Origin: Saprospiraceae bacterium | GTDB taxonomy: Bacteria > Bacteroidota > Bacteroidia > Chitinophagales > Saprospiraceae | Direction of reading: 5' to 3' | Length of the DNA stretch: 64,000 nt | Assembly: GCA_016714445.1 (NCBI GenBank) | Contig: JADJNF010000001.1 | Span: forward strand, 248,001 to 312,000 | Shown here: positions 9,408 to 18,618 of the stretch, one piece after another | Numbering within the stretch: the first letter of the stretch is position 1 | How the letters are laid out: each line of letters starts with the position of its first letter | The notes under the pieces: model-generated | What the model was told of the DNA's origin: nothing | Database searches by the model: none | The model's input: only the letters and a program-made list of their open reading frames with translations | Translations under genes and position numbers: made by a program

Positions 9408-11819
9408 TTATTTAATGATCCATTCGTAGAGCCCGGCTGAATTATCTTCCGGCAATTGAACTACAAGTTTTAAAGCGCTTGTGGTAACCGGAAGAAAAGA
9501 TATACTATTAAAGGATGATTTTTGTATGGGATAAGAACCGCTATTATTTACTGGCACCCATTCATCATCTTTTTTATAAAATATTTGCCATGAAAGCGGA
9601 ATACTGCATCCTCCCCATGGACCATCATCAAACCAAAATACACTTGACTCTGACACGGTATACGTATCATCAAAGTCATATTGAATCCACTCAGTCGTAT
9701 TTTTATTGGGCCACCAGTGCAGATAAGTTGCCCCATCGTCACCTTCATCTGTTGGATAGTATTGATCATTTACCGATCTTTCCATTTTTTTATTTACAAC
9801 TGAAGAAGAAACTCTGCTTTTAGAAGCAATTGTAGGCAATACTTTGGCTCTCACTGCTGAAGTTTCGAATGGCACCCAAACCTGCATTTCTGAAGGTCCC
9901 CGATTGGCCCAGGCAAAGTATGGAATAGCAGTCACTTCCTGACTGGTTTCTGCCAGTGCAGTATTGTTTTCCACTTCCTTATAAGACTTGCCCTGCATTT
10001 TAAGTACCATGATACCATTTAGAAGTTCAGGCTTAAATTCTTGACTGACAGTTACATTTTTGTCAACTAAAATATTCATTACCATATTATCCACATTGTC
10101 AGGTCCTTCCAGACAATATACTATTGGTCCCATTTCAAGTGCAAATCTGTTTTTATTTGCCTTTACCTTTTCGTTGGATATTACCTTTTTTACTTCCATA
10201 TCAAAATTTAAAGATATATGGTCACCTTTTTTCCAGACTCTTTGGATGATTGCAAATCCTCTTTCCATCCGATATTTTGTTGGTTTGCCATTCAGTAATA
10301 TCACCATCTTTTTTGATGTCTGATCAGAGTAGGTGTACAAGTCACCAGGAACCGGTTGATTTACAGCCCAACCGGGAATACGGATATGTAGGGCAAAATT
10401 TGATGATTTATGGGGATTAACAGCAACATCAACGACTCCACTCCATGGATAATCTGTTTTTTGAATTAATTCTACTTTTGTGGCAGGCAAGTCAATGGTT
10501 GAAGTGGATCCGACAAAAAGATTTAAATATAGATTATTTCCATTTTGAGCATATATATATCCTGGCATGGAAGGCAAAAATCTGGTCATATTTGTGATAC
10601 AACAAGCACAATTGTGCCATGAACTTCTCTGATGCTGTCCAATAGAAGCCAGTGGATTGGGGTAAAAAAAGTGATCTCCACTCAAAGACACTCCTGAGAT
10701 AAGTCCATTGTACAATGTACGTTCCAGCACATCGATGTATTTTGCATCTCCATGAAGGGCAAACATTCTCATATTCCAGTAAACATTTGCTATGGCAGCA
10801 CAAGTTTCCGCATAAGCACTCATATTGGGCAACTCATATTCATTTCCAAAAGCTTCCCCATTTCTTGTAGAACCAATTCCCCCTGTGATATACATCTTTC
10901 TATTGACCACATTCTGCCAAATGTTATCTATGGCTGACTGATATTGTTTATTGCCTGAAAGTGCGGCTACATCTGCCATTCCACTATACATATACGTAGC
11001 TCTGACGGAATGTCCGACTGCTGTCTTTTGGTCCACGACTTGTATATGAGACTGGCTGTATTCCTGATTAAAGTGTCCTTCCTTGCCTCTCAGGTCAAGA
11101 AAAAATTTGGCTAAATCCAGGTAGTCCTTTTTACCGGTTATGCGGTATAATTTTACAAGTCCGGTCTCAACAATCTGATGCCCCGGAAATCTTTCTTCTT
11201 TCCCCCAACCAAATGTTTTGACCAATAGATCTGCGTTTTTAATCGCAATATTCAATAAATTGTTTTTACCTGTAGCTCTGTAATGCGCTGCGGCGGCTTC
11301 AAACAGATGCCCGGCATTGTACAACTCGTGACTCAGATCTTCTTCTTTTTCCCATCGTTTTGTGCCTAACCACTCGTGCGGCTTTGTTTTATGCATTGTT
11401 CTGAAAGTGAATAAATATCCGTCATCTTCTTGTGCAGAAGCAATAAGATTGATCAGGGTGTCCAGATATATGCTTAATGTCATATTATTTTTAGACTGTA
11501 AACTATATGATGCCCCTTCTATCACTTTGTAGAGGTCTGAATCATCAAAAGTGTAGGTAGTACTTTTATCGTCTTTAAGAATTCCTGCTGCTCTGTAAAA
11601 ATTATCCATCCTGCCTTCTGCCTCACATTTTTGAAAAGTATAAGGTAAAGTTACTTCTTCATTCACTTTTATCTTTGGAGCCCAAAATTTGTCTTCTACT
11701 TTTACTCTTGTAAAATCGACAGGTTGAATAGGGTAATCATAAGCCAACTGAGCAAAAACTGTTGAATCAATTATAAAAAAACAACTCAGCAAAATAACAG
11801 TTCCATAAAACTTGATCAT
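9408..11819 (-). CDS. Secreted GH127 beta-L-arabinofuranosidase with C-terminal discoidin-like domain
   Basis: 803 residues. A signal peptide (residues 1-23, ending VFAQ) is followed by the conserved start of the GH127 fold (IQPVDFTRVKVEDKFWAPKI). The metal/thiol site is Glu338-Thr-Cys340 (AYAETCAA) and Cys406-Cys407 (CACCITNM), with an extra Cys404. From about residue 690 a beta-sandwich resembling an F5/8-type C (discoidin) domain follows (TEWIQYDFDDTYTVSESSVF), which probably binds carbohydrate. It should release L-arabinofuranose from arabinan or glycoprotein side chains. First gene of a two-gene minus-strand operon, with a candidate -7 box 18-25 nt upstream of the start. Confidence 0.88.
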   Translation of the reverse strand: MIKFYGTVILLSCFFIIDSTVFAQLAYDYPIQPVDFTRVKVEDKFWAPKIKVNEEVTLPYTFQKCEAEGRMDNFYRAAGILKDDKSTTYTFDDSDLYKVIEGASYSLQSKNNMTLSIYLDTLINLIASAQEDDGYLFTFRTMHKTKPHEWLGTKRWEKEEDLSHELYNAGHLFEAAAAHYRATGKNNLLNIAIKNADLLVKTFGWGKEERFPGHQIVETGLVKLYRITGKKDYLDLAKFFLDLRGKEGHFNQEYSQSHIQVVDQKTAVGHSVRATYMYSGMADVAALSGNKQYQSAIDNIWQNVVNRKMYITGGIGSTRNGEAFGNEYELPNMSAYAETCAAIANVYWNMRMFALHGDAKYIDVLERTLYNGLISGVSLSGDHFFYPNPLASIGQHQRSSWHNCACCITNMTRFLPSMPGYIYAQNGNNLYLNLFVGSTSTIDLPATKVELIQKTDYPWSGVVDVAVNPHKSSNFALHIRIPGWAVNQPVPGDLYTYSDQTSKKMVILLNGKPTKYRMERGFAIIQRVWKKGDHISLNFDMEVKKVISNEKVKANKNRFALEMGPIVYCLEGPDNVDNMVMNILVDKNVTVSQEFKPELLNGIMVLKMQGKSYKEVENNTALAETSQEVTAIPYFAWANRGPSEMQVWVPFETSAVRAKVLPTIASKSRVSSSVVNKKMERSVNDQYYPTDEGDDGATYLHWWPNKNTTEWIQYDFDDTYTVSESSVFWFDDGPWGGCSIPLSWQIFYKKDDEWVPVNNSGSYPIQKSSFNSISFLPVTTSALKLVVQLPEDNSAGLYEWIIK

Positions 11820-11836
11820 TGTCTTTAACTTTAAAG

Positions 11837-11867
11837 CAAAGCTAATAAAATTTAGATACTAATATCT
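11837..11867 (-). promoter_or_regulatory. Candidate promoter and operator of the GH127 operon
   Basis: On the minus strand TAGCTTTG (11844 down to 11837) fits the Bacteroidetes -7 consensus TAnnTTTG and would give a leader of about ten bases before the start at 11819. Just upstream lies the dyad AGATACTAATATCT (11854-11867, AGATA-N4-TATCT), placed where a regulator could block or aid polymerase. No good -33 TTTG was found at the usual spacing, so this is tentative. Confidence 0.35.
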
Positions 11868-11964
11868 TATTTTATTTTGATGTTTGTCAGAAAATAAACG
11901 ATTACTATTAAAGTAAATGTAGCAATAGTTTTGAATGCTTTGTTAGCCCTGAATAGAACCCGGA

Positions 11965-12120
11965 TTAGTATGCAAACAACGCATAAATAAGGTTAAAGAT
12001 ATTAGTACCTAAAACCATCTGAAGGCAATTAAAAAAAGTTGTTTTGTATTCTTGCGGATAGTCATACAAATACTGTAAGGTCAAAGTAGCTCCGATTACT
12101 CCACCAAAGTTGTCCCACTC
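11965..12120 (-). pseudogene. Remnant of a small membrane-protein gene (C-terminal part)
   Basis: On the minus strand a stop-free run of 51 codons has no start. It reads like the C-terminus of a real protein (DNFGGVIGATLTLQYLYDYP, then QEYKTTFFNCLQMVLGTNIF) and ends in TAA at 11965-11967. Immediately upstream, in another frame (about 12121-12180), it continues as NISFGAILLVSCKNPAS, suggesting a frameshift. No gene occupies the opposite strand, so this is not a shadow. I do not recognise the family. The run may be chance, but its mix of hydrophobic and ordinary residues is unlike random AT-rich sequence. Confidence 0.35.
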
Positions 12121-12241
12121 CTAGACTAGCAGGATTTTTACAACTTACAAGTAAAATAGCGCCAAAACTAATATTTCCATACTTTTTAATGATGGGCTAC
12201 AATCGCCGTTACAAATATACTGCTTTTAGGAGGCAATAATA

Positions 12242-12420
12242 TATACCGCCGATAATTTTCTTTAAGAAAAATTATGTCTTCATTATAAAGACGATGAAAT
12301 GTTCAGGACGATATATGTCCTGATCACAAATCACTTTAAAGACAAGCTTCGCTTCGTCCTTACTCAAAATCAATACGTTGGGTAATGCATTTTTCGCAAA
12401 CCAATTTATTTTGAGTATAA
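12242..12420. repeat. Double-hairpin dispersed repeat, copy 2
   Basis: Starts with ATACCGCCGATAATTTTCTT and an AATTTTCTT/AAGAAAAATT hairpin (left part) and ends with the hairpin TACTCAAAAT (12361-12370) / ATTTTGAGTA (12408-12417). The segment GCATTTTTCGCAAACCAATT before the right arm matches the right end of the 1.2-kb copy. It is longer than the other copies by an inserted middle part. Confidence 0.55.
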
Positions 12421-12544
12421 ATAATTAAATTGAAATTAGGAAGTCCCTATGTTATAGTGCTCTTTTTTGTTCCATGTGTGTACAGAAAAGTTGCCCAAAA
12501 CACCGTTCACAATTGATGAGTTTTGATCTTTTATTTGTTTTAAA

Positions 12545-12561
12545 AATCAAATGGTTTGATT
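12545..12561. promoter_or_regulatory. Palindromic operator candidate upstream of the third GH127 gene
   Basis: AATCAAATGGTTTGATT is a 17-bp dyad with perfect 7-bp arms (AATCAAA/TTTGATT) and a 3-bp centre. It lies about 108 bp upstream of the ATG at 12670 in an otherwise non-coding region, a reasonable place for a sugar-responsive regulator. No matching dyad was noticed upstream of the other two GH127 genes, so the link to arabinan use is only positional. Confidence 0.35.
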
Positions 12562-12669
12562 AGCCCAATTTAAGGGGTTAAAAATTTGGTGTTTCATAAA
12601 TCTTTTATACTTTTGACAAGTTGCCGATTCAGGAGGGATGAAATATTTCAATCAAACAGATATTTTAAA

Positions 12670-14676
12670 ATGACAATAAAAACATACAAACCCATTATCA
12701 TACGAGTAAGCGAAATGGTGTCACTCTTTCTTTTACCATTTTTGTTGTTAAGCCAGCCGGAAGTTACAAAAAATAAACAAGATGACGGATATCCAATTCA
12801 ATCTGTAAACATTAATCATGTAAAACTGACAGATAATTTCTGGTTGCCTATGATTAAAAAAGTGCAGAAATATACTATTCCGTTTGCTCTGAATAAATGT
12901 GAGGACGAAGGAAGAATGGACAACTTCCTTATAGCCGGAGGGAAAATGAAAGGAGAAACAAGAGGGCAAATGCCATTTGATGATACGGACTTGTACAAAA
13001 TTATTGAAGGTGCATCCAACACATTGATAAGTAAACCAGATACTAAGTTAGAAAGATTGTTAGATACTTTAATTGCCATCATTCAAACAGGTCAGGAGAC
13101 AGATGGATATATCACCACATGGCGGACCATAAATCCAGCAAAACCACCTGCTCCATGGGTAAAAGTTAAAGATGGAAAAAGATGGGAATCGCTGGGTGCA
13201 AGCCATGAATTATATAACGCAGGTCATCTCTACGAAGCGGCAAGTACACATTATATAGCCACAGGTAAACGAAATTTTTTAGACATAGCTTTAAAAAATG
13301 CCGACTTAATTGTCAATACATTCGGAAACGAAAAAGGAAAAATTTATAATGTGCCAGGTCATCAAATCATAGAAACAGGACTTATAAAACTGTATCAGGT
13401 CACCGGCAATCAAGCATATCTTAATTTGTCCAAATACTTTTTGGACCACAGAGGTCATCCTTCACGATCAGAGCATTATGGCCCATATTCTCAAGACCAC
13501 ATACCTGTTACCAATCAAAATGAAGTAGTAGGGCATGCTGTCAGGGCCGTATATATGTATGCTGCTATGACTGATATTGCGACCATCATGAAAGATACAA
13601 CATATAAAAAAGCAGTACACATCCTGTGGGAAAATATGGTATCCAAAAAAACTTATCTTACCGGTGGCATTGGGTCAAGACATGATGGCGAAGCATTTGG
13701 TGAAAACTATGAATTGCCCAATCTAACTGCATACAATGAAACCTGTGCGGCTATTGGCAGTGTCTACTGGAATCACCGACTCCACAAAATGACGGGCCAT
13801 GCAATTTATTATGACCTTATCGAACGCACACTTTACAACGGACTGATTTCAGGGCTCTCACTGGATGCAAAACAGTTTTTCTATCCAAATGCCCTGGAGT
13901 CAGATGGAAAATACACTTTCAATCGAGGTGCCTGCTCCAGACAAAGTTGGTTTGACTGTTCCTGCTGTCCAACCAATTTAATAAGATTTCTGCCGGCTGT
14001 ACCCGGTCTTATTTATTCAACATCGGCAGATACTATTTTTGTGAATCTTTTTGTCTCAAATAAGGCTGTCATTCCGTTAAATCAAAAAAACGTCACTTTA
14101 ACTCAAACTACAGATTATCCCTGGAAGGGAGATGTTAAAATTGATGTTAAGGAAGTCAGTCATCCTGATTTTGTTTTAAAAGTTCGTCTGCCGTTGTGGC
14201 TGCAAGGACAAGTTATGGATGGCCAACTGTATCATTATACTTCAAAAAAGACGCTTTTACCAGAACTAAAAATGAATGGTAAAAAGTATCCATACGTAGT
14301 AACAAACGGATACATGCAGATAATAAAAAAGTGGAATAAAAATGATCAGTTACACATTTCCTTACCTATGGAAGTAAACACCGTGGTCAGTAATGATTTA
14401 GTGACTGAAAATCGCGGAAAAGCCGCGTTGGAATACGGACCTTTGGTCTATGCCTTGGAAGAATCTGACAATAAAAATGGATTTGAAGAATTACAACTTT
14501 CAGAAAATGAAAAATTCAAAGTCGTGTTTAACAAAAATCTTTTAGGTGGAATAAATACTATTTCCAATAAAAAAATAAAAGCCATTCCTTACTATGCATG
14601 GTCAAACCGTGGTGTAGGAAAAATGAAAGTTTGGTTGGAATATAATACATCTTCAAAAATCATTCATAAGAAATAG
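12670..14676 (+). CDS. Secreted GH127 beta-L-arabinofuranosidase (second copy of the family type)
   Basis: 668 residues from the ATG at 12670; an in-frame TTG at 12586 or the ATG at 12715 are alternatives. The hydrophobic stretch MVSLFLLPFLLLSQP is a signal peptide. The catalytic domain parallels the 9.4-kb gene: YPIQSVNINHVKLTDNFWLP, EGRMDNFLIAGG, Glu357-Thr-Cys359 (AYNETCAA) and Cys432-Cys433 (FDCSCCPTN). It lacks the C-terminal discoidin-like domain and stops soon after AIPYYAWSNRG, the point where the longer paralogue continues. An 11-codon frame with a strong purine-rich AGGAGGG just before its ATG (12638) ends by overlapping this start. It is divergent from the other two GH127 genes. 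Confidence 0.88.
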   Translation: MTIKTYKPIIIRVSEMVSLFLLPFLLLSQPEVTKNKQDDGYPIQSVNINHVKLTDNFWLPMIKKVQKYTIPFALNKCEDEGRMDNFLIAGGKMKGETRGQMPFDDTDLYKIIEGASNTLISKPDTKLERLLDTLIAIIQTGQETDGYITTWRTINPAKPPAPWVKVKDGKRWESLGASHELYNAGHLYEAASTHYIATGKRNFLDIALKNADLIVNTFGNEKGKIYNVPGHQIIETGLIKLYQVTGNQAYLNLSKYFLDHRGHPSRSEHYGPYSQDHIPVTNQNEVVGHAVRAVYMYAAMTDIATIMKDTTYKKAVHILWENMVSKKTYLTGGIGSRHDGEAFGENYELPNLTAYNETCAAIGSVYWNHRLHKMTGHAIYYDLIERTLYNGLISGLSLDAKQFFYPNALESDGKYTFNRGACSRQSWFDCSCCPTNLIRFLPAVPGLIYSTSADTIFVNLFVSNKAVIPLNQKNVTLTQTTDYPWKGDVKIDVKEVSHPDFVLKVRLPLWLQGQVMDGQLYHYTSKKTLLPELKMNGKKYPYVVTNGYMQIIKKWNKNDQLHISLPMEVNTVVSNDLVTENRGKAALEYGPLVYALEESDNKNGFEELQLSENEKFKVVFNKNLLGGINTISNKKIKAIPYYAWSNRGVGKMKVWLEYNTSSKIIHKK

Positions 14677-14698
14677 GTTAATTTTGTAAATACTATGT

Positions 14699-15154
14699 TT
14701 ATGTTTTTATCATCAACACTGCATCATCATAATCAGGGATGAAGTTTTCCGGAATATTTTCTGTTTCGATAAACCCTGCTTTTTTATAGGATTTGACTGC
14801 ATTTGTGTTCCGTCTGGATGGAGCAATATATATCGTGTTGCATTCATACATTTGGCTCAGGTAATTACAAAGTATGGATATAGCTTCTGTTCCGAGTCCT
14901 TTACCGGTAAATTTTCTATCAGCCAACCAAATGTCCAGTTCTGTAGATTTTGAATCAAGGTCTATTTCGTTGTAATTAATCTGACCGATTTCCTGTTCAT
15001 TGTGAATGATGATGAAACATTGTCCTTTTAGTGGTAGTGTGCCATCAAAATAATGGTTTGTGTAGTCGGCGTCAAATTCTTCCCATGTTGGAATAGGATT
15101 GTCGGCAAACTTCGGAGGACCAAGCATATCACTTGTCAGATTAGAATCTGTCAA
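14699..15154 (-). CDS. GNAT-family N-acetyltransferase, N-terminus uncertain
   Basis: 151 residues if translation starts at the TTG at 15154. The sequence follows RimJ/AAC(6')-type GNATs: DMLGPPKFADNPIPTWEEFD near the N-terminus, the acetyl-CoA loop (TGKGLGTEAISILC), and the C-terminal SYKKAGFIETE. The frame is open further upstream to 15184 (PESIEKIFNWL, a normal family sequence), but no ATG exists there before a stop. In another frame ATG TTG ACA ATA... leads into this region, so one missing base around 15182 would join them. It may therefore be N-terminally frameshifted. The substrate is unknown. Confidence 0.7.
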   Translation of the reverse strand: MTDSNLTSDMLGPPKFADNPIPTWEEFDADYTNHYFDGTLPLKGQCFIIIHNEQEIGQINYNEIDLDSKSTELDIWLADRKFTGKGLGTEAISILCNYLSQMYECNTIYIAPSRRNTNAVKSYKKAGFIETENIPENFIPDYDDAVLMIKT

Positions 15155-15277
15155 CCAATTGAATATTTTTTCTATACTTTCAGGTCAAAAAATATTGTCA
15201 ACATACTCAAATTATAAAAGTAAAATAATAAAGTATTAACAATTTGTAGAAATAAATATTGTAAGGTCTATATCATG

Positions 15278-18200
15278 TCATTCATCATCATATATTTGTA
15301 AGATACCAGAAGGTGTAACTTGCAGATTGCCCCGATTGATGGTCTGATGCATCAACATTTGAATATTCATAATACCTCGAATCACACATTCCCCTTCATT
15401 GCCAAATAAATAACTATACAAATCATCATCATCAAGAATGGTCATATCACCTGCAGAACCTATGGTCAGTTTACCCCCGGAATGGATGAACATGGATCTT
15501 ACCTGTTGTGCTGTGTTTAAAACCGGGGCAAAAACGCCGGGACAGGAGCAATCGGGTATTATTATTCTGCTGGTCTGGTTTGGCAAGGTACCACCTTGCC
15601 AGTTTAACGGATTCATCCAGTTGCTGTCAATGAGGCCAGACCAAATTTTAGCATCAACATATTCAGGCGAAACTTTACCTTTTCCGTTAAACAGAGACAA
15701 AATTTGTTGATTGCTCACCATCAATGAGTCAGAAATGTCTAAACCCAACCATGCACCAGGGACATAAAAGTTTTCAAACAGGATGTAATCAAATTCAGCC
15801 CTTAGATCAGGATTGAATGGGACTCCCTGATTAGAAGAAGGATCAGGTGACATGCCTTGTACTAAATTATTGTTGTTGTGAAATATGGGGGTATAAGTGG
15901 AAGCTTTGGCCCAATCGCTATATGTAACCAAACCTACCTGAATGGTGTCAGGCATATCAGGTCTGTGATATCTGGCTGCAATGGTAAAATCCTGACCTCC
16001 ATTGGTACTGTACATTACTATAAAATACGATCCTATCCGGGCCACTTTCAAAAGTACTTCCTGGCTGTTTACAGATCGGATATGTAATTGGCTGTTGCTG
16101 TTGATGGTAGTCTTAATTTCTATGTGTGGACCCGGGCATTCCGGACAACTGGGATGTGAAGTGCTGGCAAAACCGGCTGACATAAATATATAATTTTCCT
16201 GACCAGCCACCCAGCCGGCTGCACCGTTGTTTAGTTCTTTTGGTGTTCTGAGCATAATACCCGCCAATGAATAATCACTGAAAGGTAAATTGTTTCCAGC
16301 CCTGTTTGAAAAGTGTACATTTGTTGTCACAGAGAAATTTCCATGTATGGGTTTGTATACCAAAGGTCCTTTATAATCCGCATACCAGGTGGTGGTATGT
16401 GGTTCCATGATCATTTTGCCATTGCCGGATTCGTTTATAGAAAATTCATTCAAATGGGTGGCATTCCATCCTTCTGTGACAGACACATGTGTCCATTCAC
16501 CTGAAGAACATTCATTTTCAAATTCGTCATTTTGTTTTGCCAAATTATCATCTGCCATATAATCATCAGCATATAATACCCTGCAAATGCTGTCAGCGGA
16601 TGCTACACCCAGCTGATTTAATCCTTTCTGATTGTAATGCACATCATCTTTCATCCACCCAAGTTCAGGAAAATAAAAAGTACTGTCGTACACCATCCAC
16701 ATACGCGGATCAACAGATGCTACCAAATCCTGTACATTTCTGACAGAAGCAAAACCCGGGTCCGGATCAAAAGCCAGATTTCTGCCAGTCCGGATCATAA
16801 AAAATGGTAATTGGCTGCCAAATTGAGCCCTGAACCTTTGGATGAGATCTTCCAATGCCAGCTGATACTGGTTTTCGGTAATAAGATTTTGTCTGATGGC
16901 GCCTCCATCGCTTTCACCCTGACTCCATATGACCGCAGACAAAGGTCTTCCGGTCAAAACACTGATCTGATTGACCCGATTGACACTCTGGTTAAATAAA
17001 AGACCTCCGGATGACCAGTTAAATTGTTGCGAAGAATTGACAGGGTGGCAAAATGTATTGGCTTTTGCAGTATGTATAAACAATGGGATCCTTTGACACC
17101 TGCTGTTTAATGTCCGGGCTAATGCAGGCAAAAAGCTACCACTGTTTGCCTTCTGAAAACCTGTAAAAATATCATTATAGCCTACCGGATCTTTCAATGG
17201 ATACAGCAATCTTTTGCTCATATCAATTTGAAAGGCTGTGCCAAAATTGGGTTCTTCAGATTCGGCAGCATCACCCTGACCAACGGCGTTGCTCTGACCT
17301 GCTACCAGAAAAAGATCAGTCTGGTCAAGTAAACCCTGAATCACCAATTCTGAAAAAGGTACCCGAATAAACTTGGGGCGATATGAATCCGCATCTCTCG
17401 TTTTTCCTGCAGCTGGTGGTCTGCATTGAGCAGGACAATTGATGGTATCTCCTGCATTATCATTTACATTATAGGAAACCAGTAAGTCTCCGTTTATCCA
17501 TGGGTGAGCCTGTGCATTGTAGGTAGCCAGATAATTTCCATCCAGGGTATCTTCTACCGTATATATTAGTCTTTTCAAATTGAATGGTCCGGTGAACTGG
17601 TCCGACTCCATGGCATAAATTTCTCTGCCAAAGCTGCAGATGTTGCCAAATGGTTCTTGCGTAAGGATATAAACCTGATTGTTTTTGACAAAAGCACTGA
17701 AAGAAGACGAAACACTCACCGGTGAAATGGATAAAGACGCGTTGATGTCCGATACCCACCCTGAACCATTATAATATTGCCAGCTTTGTAAGGGCTGTGA
17801 GATAGGTGTTCGGCTGATGTATATCCGATAAAAACCATTTTCCTGTCTGTTGTTGTACACATAAATATAGCCACTCTCTTCGTGTCTGATGACTGCCCTG
17901 CCAAAGTGAAAGTCCAGACTAACCCTTAGTGAATCGATAGAGTGGATGGCAAGTGTTTGTGTATTGAGTTTGGCTATAAAATTTCCTGCAAAGGAATCAA
18001 TAACAATGCCGGTGGAAGAATACCAGCGGTGAAGAAATATGTAGGTAGTATCACCGTTCACAAAGCCATGACCGGGCCAAAGAAAATAATTGATCTGATT
18101 ATCTGTCCCGTATTTAAAAGTTGTTCTGGCTAAACCGGAACCAAAACTAAGTTGGGTATTGAATAAATTAAGTTGAGTAGCATTTTGTATCATCATACAA

Positions 18201-18451
18201 TTTCTGACATCATACAGGCACGATATTTTATGAGTGCCGCAAACAGGCCTGTCCGTATAGCTATCCCCAAATAACCATAATACTCTCTGATCAGGAAGAG
18301 CAAGAGAAATGGTGGCATCTCCCGCATTCCAACCAGAACTACCTCCGCATCTTCTGAAGTATGAAGTATAAGTGCTGTCAAACCGAACCTGCGACTGTAG
18401 TCCGTCGATCAAACATATTTGCAACAATATAAAAATTATAACTCTCATCAT
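15278..18451 (-). CDS. Large secreted multidomain SGNH/sialate O-acetylesterase-like protein
   Basis: About 1057 residues from the ATG at 18451. After a signal peptide, residues 25-370 form a beta-propeller-like module (WLFGDSYTDRP; FLHRWYSSTG) resembling DUF4185/DUF5005 glycosidase-like domains. Residues 380-625 are an SGNH carbohydrate esterase: VAGQSNAVGQGD with Ser389, WSQGESD, and the catalytic DDVHYNQKG (Asp604, His607; numbering two residues higher than from this start). A DUF1349-like beta-sandwich (about 650-900) and a C-terminal fragment beginning SNWMNPLNWQGGTLP follow. It probably de-acetylates a surface or plant polysaccharide. It is alone on its strand, with 123 bp to the GNAT gene downstream and a tandem repeat upstream. 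Confidence 0.7.
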   Translation of the reverse strand: MMRVIIFILLQICLIDGLQSQVRFDSTYTSYFRRCGGSSGWNAGDATISLALPDQRVLWLFGDSYTDRPVCGTHKISCLYDVRNCMMIQNATQLNLFNTQLSFGSGLARTTFKYGTDNQINYFLWPGHGFVNGDTTYIFLHRWYSSTGIVIDSFAGNFIAKLNTQTLAIHSIDSLRVSLDFHFGRAVIRHEESGYIYVYNNRQENGFYRIYISRTPISQPLQSWQYYNGSGWVSDINASLSISPVSVSSSFSAFVKNNQVYILTQEPFGNICSFGREIYAMESDQFTGPFNLKRLIYTVEDTLDGNYLATYNAQAHPWINGDLLVSYNVNDNAGDTINCPAQCRPPAAGKTRDADSYRPKFIRVPFSELVIQGLLDQTDLFLVAGQSNAVGQGDAAESEEPNFGTAFQIDMSKRLLYPLKDPVGYNDIFTGFQKANSGSFLPALARTLNSRCQRIPLFIHTAKANTFCHPVNSSQQFNWSSGGLLFNQSVNRVNQISVLTGRPLSAVIWSQGESDGGAIRQNLITENQYQLALEDLIQRFRAQFGSQLPFFMIRTGRNLAFDPDPGFASVRNVQDLVASVDPRMWMVYDSTFYFPELGWMKDDVHYNQKGLNQLGVASADSICRVLYADDYMADDNLAKQNDEFENECSSGEWTHVSVTEGWNATHLNEFSINESGNGKMIMEPHTTTWYADYKGPLVYKPIHGNFSVTTNVHFSNRAGNNLPFSDYSLAGIMLRTPKELNNGAAGWVAGQENYIFMSAGFASTSHPSCPECPGPHIEIKTTINSNSQLHIRSVNSQEVLLKVARIGSYFIVMYSTNGGQDFTIAARYHRPDMPDTIQVGLVTYSDWAKASTYTPIFHNNNNLVQGMSPDPSSNQGVPFNPDLRAEFDYILFENFYVPGAWLGLDISDSLMVSNQQILSLFNGKGKVSPEYVDAKIWSGLIDSNWMNPLNWQGGTLPNQTSRIIIPDCSCPGVFAPVLNTAQQVRSMFIHSGGKLTIGSAGDMTILDDDDLYSYLFGNEGECVIRGIMNIQMLMHQTINRGNLQVTPSGILQIYDDE

Positions 18452-18618
18452 GAGCACAAGTTTTAATTTGTTTTGGCTTTAAATTATACAAATATATAGC
18501 AATAAAACAAAAATATGGTGATCGGGAGAAATAATTTAGTGCATAAGTTGGTCTCACTTGCATTCATAACTATCAAAAAATAACCATAAAAACAAAAGAA
18601 CTCAGAGTATTAATATAA

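Noticed and set aside
9515..9823. Plus-strand frame inside the GH127 gene
   Set aside because: Lies wholly inside a well-supported coding gene on the other strand and shows no recognisable protein features.
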